Assembly (NCBI RefSeq): GCF_031143425.1
Contig: NC_090440.1
Location: 341,499,844 to 341,563,843 of the forward strand
DNA: 64,000 bases
Direction of reading: 5' to 3'
Origin: Pleurodeles waltl
Taxonomy: Eukaryota; Chordata; Amphibia; Caudata; Salamandridae
Shown: piece by piece, positions 1 to 11,289 of the stretch
Layout: each line of letters begins with the position of its first letter
Numbering within the stretch: position 1 is the first letter of the stretch
Notes under the pieces: model-generated
The model's database searches: none
Told to the model about the DNA's origin: nothing
Seen by the model: only the letters and a program-made list of their open reading frames with translations
Made by a program: the position numbers and the translations under genes

Positions 1-326
1 ACTTTTTTGGAGGAGATGCAAGTACTCTATGTAGATCAACGATTAATGAGAAGGAGAGGAAGAAGCAGAGGCCGAGGCTTTGGAAGAAATACAGACCAAA
101 TATGAAAAAGAAGACAAAGAGTAGAAGACCCAAAAGAAACAGAAAAGAGACAATACCCTCTCAGGAGTCAGATAAAATAACAGAGAAACCTAACCTACTA
201 ATACATTTATCAGATTATGAACTAACACCAATAGAACATCGAATGCTAAACAAAGGGTTATTGTTTTGTCCTGAAATCCATTTTCAATATGTGGACACTC
301 AAATGGATGTTTATAAATTCATTTGA
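1..326 (+). pseudogene. Penelope-like element, N-terminal fragment
   Basis: The frame is open from the left edge of the window, has a Met at 102 and stops at 324-326. After a Lys/Arg-rich stretch comes IHLSDYELTPIEHRMLNKG, then LFCPEIHF and TQMDVYKFI. This pattern (LS..L...E...L.KGL.F.P, then a D..KFI segment) resembles what I know of the N-terminal region of Penelope-like reverse transcriptases in vertebrates. The frame ends before any reverse transcriptase motif, so this is a truncated remnant. Two hammerhead-like motifs further right, typical of Penelope-like termini, are consistent with this family being present. The family assignment rests on pattern recognition only. Confidence 0.5.
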
Positions 327-739
327 AAATTGAAATTAAAGTATTTGTACACAAACACAGTAACACAGTGAAGACACCACCAATGGAGTCCACACCAGTT
401 TAGAAAAATAGCCAATATTTGAAAAACAAGACCAAAAGGACAAAAATCCAACATACACAAGTAAAGATGCAAATTTGCAAACATTAAGGGCCTGATTACG
501 GTTTTGGCTGATGGGATACTCCACCACAAAAGTGACATATATCCCATCTGCTGTATTACAAGTTCCATAGGATACAATATAATATGGCATATCTCTATCT
601 GCTCCCAATGGAAAATTACACTTAAGAGATATTGCAAGGCAATCCCCGTGTTACCCTATTGAAGAGTTAGGCCTTGGAATAATGAAAAACGAGTTTAGCA
701 GTATTTCACTATCAGGACATGTAGAACACAGCAGTACAT
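327..739. other. AT-rich stretch with a possible MITE end
   Basis: No gene is visible. At 488-501 GGGCCTGATTACGG follows TTAA and resembles the terminal repeats of Harbinger-type MITEs elsewhere in this window (GGSCCTSATT). I could not find the matching opposite end, so this is at most a fragment. Confidence 0.3.
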
Positions 740-1531
740 GTCCTACCTTTTAGCCCCTTCGCTGCCAGGCCTTTTCTCCCTCAGGTGCCAGGCCTTTTTG
801 TGGCTATTTGAAGCAGGTCGCGCTTAGGCCCTCATACCTTTTTGTCCACATAAGCTACCCACTGAAAATTTGCATCTTTTTTTCCAACATCCTAGGGATT
901 TTAAGGTACCCAGAGTTTGTGGGTTCCTCTGAAAGAGACCAAGAAATTAGCCAAAATACTGTGAAAATTTTGTTTTTTTTAAAAAAAGGGAAAAAGAGCT
1001 GCAGAAGAAAGTGTTTTTTTTTCCCCTGAAAAACGCATTAACAAAGGATTTCCGGTGCTAAAATCACCAACTTCCCAGCTTTCAGGAACATGCAGACTTG
1101 AATCAGAAAACCCAATTTTTCAACACAATTTTGGCATTTTACTGAGACATACCGCATTTTTACTATTTTTTGTGCTTTCAGCCTCCTTCCAGTTAGTGAC
1201 AGAAATTGATGTGAAACCAAAGCTGGATCCCAAAAAGCTAAACATTTATGAAAAATATACAAGATTCTGAATTAAAAGTGTAATTTGTGTAGATCCTACA
1301 AGGTTTTCCTCAGAAAATAACAGCTGAAGTTAAATAATATTGAAATTGAGCTGGAAAAAAACAGCAATTTTTCTCCATGTTTTACTCTGTAACTTTTTCC
1401 TGCAGTGTCAGATTTCTCAAAGCGATATACCTTTATGTCTGCTAGACTTTTCTGCTTGTGGGGATATATAGGACTTGTAGGTTCTTCAAGAACCCTAGGT
1501 ACCCTGAGTCAATAAATGAGCTGCACCTTGG
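740..1531 (+). repeat. Unclassified repeat, left half (split by the provirus)
   Basis: Non-coding sequence beginning near the doubled phrase GCCAGGCCTTTT (about 769 and 789). It stops exactly at the TTGG target duplication of the provirus. Its continuation resumes at 9632 on the other side, so 740-1531 and 9632 to about 13170 were one sequence before insertion. No reading frame of note is present on either strand. I do not recognise the class; it may be a large non-autonomous DNA element. Confidence 0.5.
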
Positions 1532-2234
1532 TGTGGTACTTTAAATTTCGGAACCACACTGGAGGCATGGCCCGATCATGCCGATTTTAGTATCAGAGAG
1601 CCGCAAATGGCAAATACGATATGTACGAGTGTTTTTATCGCGTTTCATCAATGGAATGACCTTGTATATGATACTGCATATTGATCCCATTTTAGAACAA
1701 CACCCATTTTGTGATTGCCCTCACATAGGCCAATGTCTAATGCTGAAAACGAGTCTGAAGGACACGTACACCTTTGCTGACTCCTCTGTGACCTGGGCAA
1801 GCTGACTCCACTGCCTGAAGCCAAACCTGTTCGGCCAGTTTCTTTCCCAGTGGCCGAATGAGATTAGTATCAAGGCACAACACATTATAAACCTTTCATC
1901 ACACACAAACCATGCCTAATCTTACACACACCTGTCCCTGTTACTTTCTTTATGACTTGCTTTACAAGGAGGAGGTGCCGGTTTTTATTCGGGATCCGTC
2001 GATATCTAATGAAAGTACTAAGCCTTGCTGGGTAATTGATTGAGGACTGGACAAACTGGAATATGGGCTTGTCATCATAAACCTGCTATTTCTTTGTAGT
2101 GAAAATATGTGAATGGTCAACTGTAATCCTGTTAAAACCCCAAAGGCTACTCACATGTTGCGTCTCTAGCTTTTCTCATTTGTTTAGGAATGTGACTGGT
2201 ACAGCCCCTTGCATGCCTAGGGCATAATAAATGA

Positions 2235-2243
2235 TATAAAAGG
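2235..2243 (+). promoter_or_regulatory. LTR TATA box
   Basis: TATAAAAGG lies about 90 bp upstream of the AATAAA signal, the usual U3/R arrangement. The same sequence is present in the 3' LTR, near 9458. Confidence 0.65.
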
Positions 2244-2329
2244 TCTGAGCTAAGACCATTTCAGGAGACTGCCTCTTTCAGTTGCTATAGGTCAGCTTCT
2301 GGGAGACGTAGTCTCACTCATTTGAGTTT

Positions 2330-2335
2330 AATAAA
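2330..2335 (+). terminator. LTR polyadenylation signal (5' copy)
   Basis: AATAAA within GAGTTTAATAAAGATG. The 3' LTR lacks 8 bp exactly here and reads AATATT, so the copy that should end the transcript has lost this signal. Confidence 0.6.
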
Positions 2336-2414
2336 GATGTCTTTTCATATTTCAGCTTCTTTGCCAAGTTCTTTGTTATATTACCCTGAGAATGAAAATC
2401 TCTAGTACTTCATA

Positions 2415-2433
2415 TGGCGCAGCCAACACGGGG
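2415..2433 (+). other. Primer-binding site of the provirus
   Basis: TGGCGCAGCCAACACGGGG begins two bases after the LTR. TGG complements a tRNA 3' CCA end. The sequence resembles the tRNA-Lys(1,2) primer site known from several retroviruses, with a small insertion and a change. The tRNA assignment is inference. Confidence 0.6.
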
Positions 2434-3313
2434 CTCATCAGAGAAGTGACTTTCTGTGGGAGTGATCTTGTCATGAGACTGAAATCTACTGAGGAGGACA
2501 GAACAGGATTCTACCAAGAAGGTACTCTGTGCGCAGGGATTCTGGAGATTCTTTGATTATGCAGCCCAGTATATTTATGATCTTCCTGATTTTGATCCTC
2601 CACATGATGTCACCCCTGACTGAGAACCTTTTTGGCGTAAGTAAAAAAAAAAAAAAAAAAAACTGTTAGGTCATTTAGAACTTGGCAATTAGAATTTGGA
2701 CAACTATTTGTTTGGTATAGCTTTGATAGGTTTGTATAGGTTTGTATACGTGAATTGCAATTTGTGTAGGCAGGTAATGAAGAGACTTTTTCTCCATCTG
2801 CTTTAGTTGAAGTATATGTGGGTCGCTCCCAGTCCTTAGTTCTTTGGTCCTTTGGTTCTAAGTTTTTGGTTCTTGGTTCTTAGTATTGGTCCTTAGTTTT
2901 AGTTGAAGATTGCAATTTTCAAAAACCGAGGGTCTCGTACATTTGCGAGTGTATCGATAGAGATAGCCCCTTGAAGTTTGAAGCTCGGTTAGTGAGCGAA
3001 GATGCCTAATCGTAGCAAATTTGGTACTTGGTTTGGTTTTTGGTGGCAACAGGGATTCCCGATTGGAGGATTCATGTCTGATACCTCCGATTGGAACTCC
3101 AACTTATGAGTTCTATTTTAAACGCAGCGTGGGCCCCATCACGTTTAATAAAGTATGGGTCCGCTATTCTTGGAAATAAATGTATGTGAGGCTGTTTTTG
3201 CAGTTTTTTGGAACAATATTGAGAAAAGTTTTCTTTTCTCTTGTAAATATGACTTACAACTAGGATCTGCAAACGGTTCTGTAAGTAAATTGCGACGGCG
3301 CTATTTATGAAAA
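2434..3313 (+). other. Proviral leader region
   Basis: Holds a GTAAGT splice-donor-like site at 2637-2642, directly followed by a run of about 20 A. A T/G-rich stretch at about 2835-2905 repeats units like GGTTCTTAGT. A short open stretch from the ATG at 3001 encodes about 35 residues (MPNRSKFGTWFGFWW...) and ends with TGA before 3110. It may be a gag remnant but shows no recognisable domain. Confidence 0.35.
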
Positions 3314-3400
3314 ATGGCTAAAGCGCGCTGTATTGTGTGTCCTGAGTGTTTTCTGTTTATATCTGAAATGAGCTCAATGTGTGTTTGTGGGTCTTCTTGA
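3314..3400 (+). CDS. Tiny Cys-rich ORF (28 aa) in the provirus
   Basis: ATG at 3314, TGA at 3398-3400. The peptide includes CIVCPEC and, nine residues later, CVC, so five cysteines are arranged like a small zinc-binding knuckle (C-x2-C-x2-C-x9-C-x-C). I do not recognise a family. At this size an open frame can arise by chance; the cysteine spacing is the only reason to record it. It sits where a proviral accessory or gag reading frame could begin. Confidence 0.25.
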   Translation: MAKARCIVCPECFLFISEMSSMCVCGSS

Positions 3401-5756
3401 TGTTTTCAGTTTGTTAAGTAAAATGTTGGTTAATTAATATTAAGTAGAAACTTAGAAAAAAATCCAGAAATGAACCATGTAATGTGCTAACATAGCTATA
3501 TGTTGCTCTTTAATTTATAGAATGAGCAATTGTGCACATATACAAAACTACCGTTAAATGCATAATAAATTAGAAAACACATTCAATAGATATAAATGGG
3601 CCCCCCCAAAAAAGAATTTTTATCTATTTTTGCAAAAAAATAAATAAATTTACAGCATTTTTCTTGGATGCATTGTATTAGAGGTTCACAGGCAAACTTT
3701 TCAGCTGCAGTTTATTTGATAGGAATGTTCAATTCAGCCAGCACTTTCCCAGTTAAACACGGGTGGAATTTTGCATAACCTTCCTTTTAAATGAAAGTGG
3801 CGCAAAAATGTGACGCATTTCAAGTTAGGCTTATGCGCTTAGGCTTGTGAGTTAATGTATCCCAAATAATAGGCAAGGGATGCAGCTTGCTTTTATATGT
3901 GGAATTATCACGAAAAAAAGAATAATTGGTTTAAAAAAAAAAAGAAAATGATTAATTATAGAAAAATTATTTTAAAAAATAAGTGCCTTTCAAAATCGTT
4001 TTTTAATATTTCTAAAGCTTAATACCTATACTATGACCTCCTAGCATTAAAATTTAATTTAAGTTATGTTGCACCGCTAAAATGACATTTGTATGTGCAA
4101 TTTTCCCTTGGCGCAGGAGCAAACAAGCTCATTTCTATAAAGTATAAGTTAATATTTTCAATGGCTGACTTATGGATTGTGTAATAGAGATTCTGGTAAT
4201 GCATATTATACAAGAAAATTGTAGGATATTGATTTTTTAATGCCTAAAATATCAAAGTCGATTTTGGGCAAAAGCACTGTTTAAACTGCATTTTCTTTCA
4301 TTCAGAGTACTTTTTAAAGTGTCTCTGGCTTCAGTAAATGCATACATTTAGGTTTGATATATATTTGCAGGTTGTGCCTTCTTATGATTCAATGAGTCAA
4401 TGTGCCAGTACAAAGGCTTGTTTTAATATCAAGGTTGAAGGTTCTAACTTCAGCTGGGCCTACTGAGACGTTCATTCATTCGAGGTTGATGAAATATGTA
4501 CCATTGCATGGGATTGCAACAAGCATTTATTCTAACAACTGGTATGTGTGTTATTAAGGTTTGTGAATTATTCACAGTAAATGTAGTTTAATAATCTGGA
4601 AATAGAGATAATTTTTTTTAGCGCCTAAAAGGGAATAATAATTTTTTTAAATAGAGTGAATTATTGCAGGTTAGAAGGAAAATAGGAAGGCCTACTGTCT
4701 TTGACAGATTCAGAGTGGCAGAAGCTAGGAGAGCTACAGAGGCTGGCTCAAGTCATGCTGCTGAGATGCTATCTTTAGTTTTCCCATAAACAATGGAGGA
4801 GGCTGTCATGTTGACACTTGTGACCTTTTAAATTAGGGCCTTGTCTCTGTGAAATGCAGAATGACCCTACGGGCCTCTAAAAGTGGGATTTCTGGTTTCT
4901 CCAGAAGAACATCAATACAATTAAAGAACTTAATTCCAAAAGGAGAATATAAAAAAAAGGGGTTTCTTCGAAGGTCCCAACATCATGTTAAATGCTCTGC
5001 AGAACTGATACATTTGTGTCTCCGCTCTAAAAAAATAAAATGATGCCTGCTAGTTGCTTTTATTTGACAGAAAACAAAGTGTTGCATTAAGTCTTAGACA
5101 GAAAATAAGATGCAACCCTTTTCTAAAATTTTGAATGCTACATGCCTTCATGAGAACGATTTGCCAATTAAGACTTATTTTTCACAGTGGAAATTGTAGG
5201 TGCCAAATTAATATGGAGTGTCAGTGTAACAATGTTTACTTTTAGAAAGGTAAAACTAAGGTGGCTTGATGTTGCGAAGTAACTGACAAGAGGGTAACAG
5301 TTAAGTAATGGAAATTTATTTTCGTGTATTTGGTCCTATCATGAATTGTTCTTGCTGGTCCTGTATGTTAGAAGAGAAACAGTAAAGTTATATTTGACAG
5401 CAGATTTCCATTGCCTGGTGATCTACTGTCAAAAGGAGGGTAAGGATTTTAAACCTGACAAATTAAACAGGCCCAAATATTGGGTTTTGGGCTGCAGGTT
5501 TACAGTGCATAAAGTACACCGCTTATTCACGCATGCTATTGTTGGTTCTATGCTTTTTGTGCTTGATACACAGCAAGTATATCTGATGGCTTGACGTTTT
5601 GTGCGTTTTTATTATTTTTTATTTGTTTTTTGCATGTTTGTTGCTGCTTTTGATACTATTACAAGCTCCCCTGTGTTGTGAGGGGATGGTCATGACGATG
5701 CCCATCGCTACGCAACAGTTGGTTGAACTTGTTCTGGTTACTAAATTCCACAGATA
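3401..5756. other. AT-rich proviral interior, nothing recognised
   Basis: Stops are frequent in all frames. No reverse transcriptase, integrase or protease motif is visible where pol would be expected. Small frames at 4849-5043 and 5346-5594 carry no motif I can name. Confidence 0.5.
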
Positions 5757-5930
5757 ATGATATTTCATGCTGTGAACATAAGAGACAACCCTTCACCAGT
5801 GCATGTCTATTTGGCTATAATGGTATTGAAGGAAAATAAAAGAGATATACAGGATCAAAGTGTGTCACCTGCAGTTAGTCACGTTACTGCCCCTTCCCTT
5901 AAAGGAACAGGCAGCCCTACATTTATGTAG
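5757..5930 (+). pseudogene. Short protein-like open stretch (57 aa) in the provirus
   Basis: ATG at 5757, TAG at 5928. The peptide contains DNPSPVHVYLAIMVLKENKR and then a Ser/Pro/Thr-rich tail. About 140 bases on, another open stretch without ATG (6072-6212) reads PEEGTETLARSTVYGVV and ends at TAA. Both look more protein-like than their surroundings and could be decayed gag or pol scraps. I cannot name a domain. Confidence 0.25.
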
Positions 5931-6956
5931 CCTTGATTGGACCTAAGGATGAAATTATAGATCTGTGACTCAAGGTGCCCTAATTTCTATATTAAATTAG
6001 TTAATGATGTTCTGTTTCCTAAGTAGCATATGGCTTTTGTTCCTTAAAAGAAAACCAGGTTTTCATTTTTTCCTGAAGAAGGAACTGAAACATTAGCTAG
6101 GAGTACCGTATATGGTGTAGTCGCCAACGGTAGAGTTAAAATTTGTGTAACTTTGGCCTTTGTGTATCACCCGTACTCTCGGTGTTGTGTCACATGCCTA
6201 TCACCCAAATAATTTTTTTGTTCTTCCTACAGATTTTTTTTCTTTTGTTACTTCCCCTGACCAATGTCGCATCATGCTTAGTTATTGAGATTTTAGCTAT
6301 GTCCTAGTCCCATTTCTCTTTTTCGAATTCCTTTCACCAGTCAGCCCTTTTATTATTATTGATGTATTGTTCAGGTTCACATTTCCAGACTGCAGTGATG
6401 TACCAGGGACCCCCATGTTATGTATAATTCCCTTTGGTATGACCAGACTGGTTTTCAAGAATTTGCCTTAGGCCTGCTTCAATGTTTTCCAGCCTGACTG
6501 TCAGGGTAGCGATAGACTGGTTAACTGACTCAATATTATAGTAAGACAAGTTTTCCATCTCAATAGGAGATATCTTATGTTTACCTTTTTGAACATGACA
6601 AATTTTCAATGTCTATTTTAATTTGGTTTTCGGTTCCATTCTGTTCCTGTTACTTTAATTTTTGGTGGGATCAGATGTGTCCTAATCATGCAAATGTCAG
6701 GACCCTCTAGTTCTTGTCTTTTTGTTTGCACATTTGACTATTAGCCTGTGTATTGCATAGTGCACCTGATGCACAGTTTTAAAGGAAGGTTTCTACATGT
6801 CCCTGATAATCGGTATCATGTGATTTCTCTATTGAGATGTTCTAAGATAAGGAGGAACACCTAGACTTAATCATTGAGGAAAATATGTGTTTACCCCATT
6901 AGACAATGCCACTGTGTGAGGAAATCCATTCAGATAGAATTCTCATGTAGCTATAG
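5931..6956. other. Proviral interior with antisense coiled-coil-like frame
   Basis: Mostly non-coding. On the minus strand, 6609 to 6418 encodes 63 residues with VNQSIATLTVRLENIEAGL, a heptad-like pattern. It may be a scrap of an inserted element in the opposite orientation. No family is assigned. Confidence 0.25.
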
Positions 6957-7193
6957 ATGGCAGAGAATAATGGAAAGAATCCAATTAAAGATGCTAGAGA
7001 CCCTGTTTTGCCCTTCTGCCTTTGTCTTTGTATTTTATGCCCATGGTGTATGGCTACTCCTTTGAAGATTACAGACCACCTGCTTGCAGTCCCCTTGTTA
7101 AAAACCATGAACTGTTTTTGTACTAAATTGAAGGAAACTAACAACTGTGGCACATTTCCTACGTCACTAGATTCTGTGGGTATCAAGTCATAA
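6957..7193 (+). pseudogene. Env-leader-like ORF (78 aa)
   Basis: ATG at 6957, stop at 7191-7193. A charged start (MAENNGKNPIKDARD) is followed by a hydrophobic, Cys-rich core (PVLPFCLCLCILCPWCMA) that looks like a signal peptide. Two further Cys follow, with NCFC and NNCG. The position, at about 86% of the way into the interior, is where env should begin. A CATTCAG acceptor-like site lies just upstream at about 6930. The downstream frame is broken. Identification as env is inference from position and signal peptide. Confidence 0.3.
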
Positions 7194-8515
7194 TAACCTG
7201 CAGGACATTGATTTAAGCCTAATTGCCATCAGTGACAGCTACAGATGAAAGACGGACGTCTTGGCCCTAAAGTCTCAGCACCCAGAAAGTAGCAAAGCTG
7301 GACAGCGATCGCCAGCGCATAATATCGTACTTGCTCCATCAGACGGCGTTGGACATCACAAAACCAAAGTTTCAGTGTAAAAGAGCTAAAGAGAAGGATT
7401 CCTGTTGTTGATGGCAGAGCTGTTTTGAGGTTTAATTTCTCTACCTGTCATGTGCTGGTAACCTCTGACAGTGTGCAATCCCTTGAGCCCCTTGGCCTGA
7501 GTTTTGGCCACACACCCCCTTTTTCTTTGCTCCAACGGAAGAAGGGCAGTGCACCGGAGATTTCAAGTTTGGAAAAAGTCACTATATTGTGGTGCCCATG
7601 AAAGAGCAGCTTGAGCGTCCTCTGACACTAAATAATGAGTGTTGGAGTCTAAAAATGCTGCTGAGCTTGAGCTATTTCCCAATTAATGGTGCTTGGGTCT
7701 GCACGAGATGATTTGTGCCCTTGATCAATGAAGAGCACATTGTTTGTAGTGTCTGCCACAGAGGAGAGACACTGGTGCATTGCTTTAAGACATTGAGACT
7801 TTCAAGTGAGCTGTGGGTGTTTGCCAGGAGGGCACTCCAACTAAGCAGTACTTTTCTCACGAAGAGGCCTGAATTGAGAGGCCCATGCGAAAGAAAACAA
7901 CAAAAGAAAATTTGATGGACAATAGAAGCCTGCCAGAGAGGCTTTTTGAACGGACTCTGGGCATAGTTGGTTTCACAAGAGGTTTCCGTGTGATTGTATA
8001 GACTAGGTGTTAGGAGACTGATTGTTTTGCTGGCATTGTTTTAAAGTACTATTCTGTTTAGTAAAAGCAGAATAAAGTCCATTTTCTGTGGAAAGAGTAC
8101 CCCCTTTTCACCTTAGAGCATTGATGAGAGTCACCACTGTTCCACCTGAACATACAAAAATTACTGAAATACAGAGGAGCCCTAAAAATGTTACTAGATA
8201 ATTTTAGGATTTGCTTTTTGGTTAGGGTTGTGAAAAATTATTATTTCATTTGTAATAGTGGTCACTACTTTTTCCCGTTGTCTATATGTTCTTAATAACG
8301 TGTTTTCTAGTGTCTTTTAAACATGACGTTGTCATTTATGGGTGGGATTGTTTTTCTCTACTCAATTGACTTCTGCACCCACTTCCCAACCTATGTCTTT
8401 TCCTACTATTGTTTCTTTGCACTCTTTTCACACTTTTCCTGAACATGATCAGGTTAGAAGATCAGAATTCGTAAGCAATTCTTTTGTACAGCTTCTGCAT
8501 TAACACTAGTTAGTA
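7194..8515. other. Proviral region between env-like pieces
   Basis: No intact frame. The ORF at 7715-7915 (CSVCHRGETLVHCF) has no clear relatives that I know. The sequence is AT-rich and stop-rich; if env once spanned this, it is decayed or replaced. Confidence 0.4.
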
Positions 8516-8716
8516 GTGAACATCACTAATTGTTGGGTGTGTGATCTTATGCCACCTACTGCAGATAGAGGTATTCCTTATTTTGTCCTGCCATATGTGG
8601 CCTTTTGTGCTACTTCATGTTCGAGGAGACCTGTCCAGAGAGAGTCACCAAGTACTAGAATTTTGCTCCAGCAACATCTCCATGGCCTTATGAATATAGA
8701 CCCGGACTCAGATTAG
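8516..8716 (+). pseudogene. Env surface-subunit-like fragment with CWVC motif
   Basis: ATG at 8516, stop at 8714-8716. The peptide opens with NITNCWVCDLMPP: an N-glycosylation site followed by a CxxC motif like the CWLC box in the surface subunit of gamma-type retroviral envelopes. It then reads GIPYFVLPY, similar to what follows that box in some relatives. Only 42 bp separate it from the 3' LTR, so the rest of the surface subunit and the whole transmembrane subunit are missing. Confidence 0.4.
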
Positions 8717-8741
8717 TATGAGTATAGTTGTTGCCTATGTA

Positions 8742-8756
8742 AGGGCAAAAGGAGGG
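8742..8756 (+). other. Polypurine tract of the provirus
   Basis: AGGGCAAAAGGAGGG, all purine but for one C, ends two bases before the 3' LTR. This is the expected site for plus-strand priming and confirms the orientation. Confidence 0.75.
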
Positions 8757-8758
8757 TC

Positions 8759-9631
8759 TGTGGTACTTTAAATTTCGGAACCACACTGGAGGCATGGCCC
8801 TATCATGCCGATTTTAGTATCAGAGAGCCGCAAATGGCAAATACGATATGTACGAGTGTTTTTCTCGCGTTTCATCAATGGAATGACCTTGTATATGATA
8901 CTGCATATTGATCCCATTTTAGAACGACAGCCATTTTGTGATTGCCCTCACATAGGCCAATGTCTAATGCTGAAAACGAGTCTGAAGGACACGTACACCT
9001 TTGCTGACTCCTCTGTGACCTGGGCAAGCTGACTCCACTGCCTGAAGCCAAACCTGTTCGGCCAGTTTCTTTCCCAGTGGCCGAATGAGATTAGTATCAA
9101 GGCACAACACATCATAAACCTTTCATCACACACAAACCATGCCTAATCTTACACACACCTGTCCCTGTTTCTTTCTTTATGACTTGCTTTACAAGGAGGA
9201 GGTGCCCGTTTTTATTGGGGGTCCGTCGATATCTGATGAAAGTACTAAGCCTTGCCGGGTAATTGATTGAGGGCTGGACAAACTGGAATATGGGCTTGTC
9301 ATCATAAACCTGCTATTTCTTTGTAGTGAAAATATGTGAATCGTCAACTGTAATCCTGTTAAAACCCCAAAGGCTACTCACATGTTGCCTCTCTAGCTTT
9401 TCTCATTTGTTTAGGAATGTGACTGGTACAGCCCCTTGCATGCCTAGGGCATAATAAATGATATAAAAGGTCTGAGCTAAGACCATTTCAGGAGACTGCC
9501 TCTTTCAGTTGCTGTAGGTCAGCTTCTGGGAGACGTAGTCTCACTCATTTGAGTTTAATATTTTCATATTTCAGCTTCTTTGCCAAGTTCTTTGTTATAT
9601 TACCCTGAGAATGAAAATCTCTAGTACTTCA
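8759..9631 (+). repeat. 3' LTR of the provirus
   Basis: 873 bp, near-identical to 1532-2412. Eight bases (AAGATGTC) are missing after AAT at about 9560, which destroys the AATAAA. Followed by the TTGG target duplication at 9632-9635. Confidence 0.88.
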
Positions 9632-9868
9632 TTGGATTTGGTGAAATACAAAGAGTGAAAAAAAGGTATCAAGAAAACCCTTGTATTTCCAAAATGGGCA
9701 CAAGATAAGGTGTTGAGATGCAGTGGTTATTTGCACATCTCTGAATTCTGGGGTCCCCATACTAGCATGTGAATTACAGGGCATTTCCGAAATAGACATA
9801 TTTTTATACACTGTCTTACATTTGGAAGGAAAAAATGTAGAGGACCACAAGGGGCAATAACATTTGTT

Positions 9869-10740
9869 CTGCTATTCTGTTGTCCCCCAAATCTCCCCAT
9901 ATAAATGGTACCTCACTTGTGTGGGTAGGTCTAGCGCCTGCGACAGGAAATGCCCCAAAACACAACGTGTACACATCACATTCTCCCAAAGAAAAAAGAC
10001 CTGTTTGTTAGCAAAGTGGCTAGCTGTGGATTTTGGCCTCTAGCTAAGCCGGCACCTAGGGAAACCTACCAAACCTGTGCATTTGTGAAAACGAGACACT
10101 AAGGAAAATCCAGGATGGGGTGACTTGTGAGGCTCTCACCAGCTTCTGTTTCCCAGAATCCTTTGCAAACCTCAAAATCTGGCCCAAAAAACACTTTTTC
10201 TTCACATTTGGGTGACAGAAAGTTCTGGAATCTGAGAGGAGCCACACATTTACCTTCCACCCAGTGCTCCCCCAAGCCTCCTGATAAAAATGGTACCTCA
10301 CTTGTGTGGGTATTCCTAGTGCCTGTGAAAGGAAATGCCCCAAAACACTATGTGGACACATCAAAATTATCAAAAACTTGACTACCTGTTTTTGCGGGGG
10401 TGGGGACCTGTGTTTTTTGTCCTGGGCTCAGCAGCTATACAGGGAAACCTACCAAACCCAAACATGTCTCAAAACTAGACACCAGAGGGAATCCATGGAG
10501 GTGTGACTTGCACAGATCCCTCAATGTTTTCTAACGCAGAATCCTCAGCAAACCTCCAATTTAGCTAAAATTCACATTTTACCCACATTTCTGTGTGGAA
10601 TCACTGCACCAGGATAAATTTCCTACCACCCAACGTTCCCCTCAGTCTTCTAGTAAAAATGATACCTTCAGTTCTGTAGGTGGGCCACGTGCCTGTGACA
10701 GGGAAGATCCAAAAACATGTTGAAATTGAGGAGGAACCAA
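9869..10740 (+). repeat. Degenerate tandem repeat, period about 370 bp, 2-3 units
   Basis: The phrase GGTACCTCACTTGTGTGGGT occurs at about 9909 and 10290, followed both times by AGGAAATGCCCCAAAACAC. A more diverged third copy lies near 10660 (GATACCTTCAGTTCTGTAGG, then GTGCCTGTGACAGG). Adjacent phrases such as GAAACCTACCAAAC also recur. Non-coding. Confidence 0.6.
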
Positions 10741-11289
10741 AGTGGGACCAAAAGTGTAGAGAAAAAAACATTTTTAGGCTGACAAGTGCACAGAATTTTT
10801 ATCGGTATAGATGAGACAATGCTGGGTGGTAGGAAGTTTGTGGATTCCTGCAGATTTCAGAAGGTTCCATCACAAAAATGTGGGAAAAATGTGTGATTTC
10901 CAGCAAAGTTGGAGGTGTGCAGGCCCTTGTGGGTAAGAAAATGGTGTGAGGTGCATGTGAAGCACACCATGCTGGAATCACCCAGATGTTTAGTTTTCAG
11001 ATGTGTCAAGGTCTTGTGGATTTTTCTACATGGCAGCATCCCAAAGTCCCAAAAGTGAGGCCCTCACCATTCCAAGTGGGACGATTTTGAGAGTTAGCCA
11101 ATCTCCCATGGCCCCAATGTAAAACCAAAACCTAAAATAATCAAATGTCCTCTTGCTTGCTGTGGGATAAGATGTTTTGGTGTGCAGGCGGAGAGCTGAA
11201 AGACTGTTATCCCCTTCAGTTGGGCTGGGGGCATCACCAGGCCATACTGGTTGGTAGCCACCACCCCACTATTTTCTTTTGATATTCCT

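Larger units (their letters stand above)
1532..2412 (+). repeat. 5' LTR of the provirus
   Basis: TG...CA ends. U3 runs to about 2260, with a TATAAAAGG box at 2235-2243 and an AATAAA at 2330-2335, leaving a short R and a U5 of about 65 bp. It repeats at 8759-9631. The small reading frames inside occur in both copies because the LTR is duplicated, not because they are genes. Confidence 0.88.
1532..9631 (+). mobile_element. LTR provirus (endogenous-retrovirus-like), interior largely ORF-less
   Basis: Complete LTR architecture: 881-bp 5' LTR (1532-2412), a primer-binding site just inside it, a 6.3-kb interior, a purine-rich tract, and an 873-bp 3' LTR (8759-9631). Both LTRs start TGTGGTACT and end AGTACTTCA. 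The unit is bounded by TTGG (1528-1531 and 9632-9635), a 4-bp target duplication. Aligned by eye, the LTRs differ at about 15 positions plus one 8-bp indel, roughly 1.7%. Despite this closeness no gag or pol frame survives. Only short open stretches and two env-like pieces remain. Either it is a non-autonomous family moved by proteins supplied in trans, or its interior was already replaced. A 4-bp duplication fits gamma-type retroviruses and some Gypsy elements. Confidence 0.85.

Noticed and set aside
1578..1805. 75-residue ORF also present at 8805-9032
   Set aside because: Its repetition is explained by the duplicated LTR; the peptide has no features.
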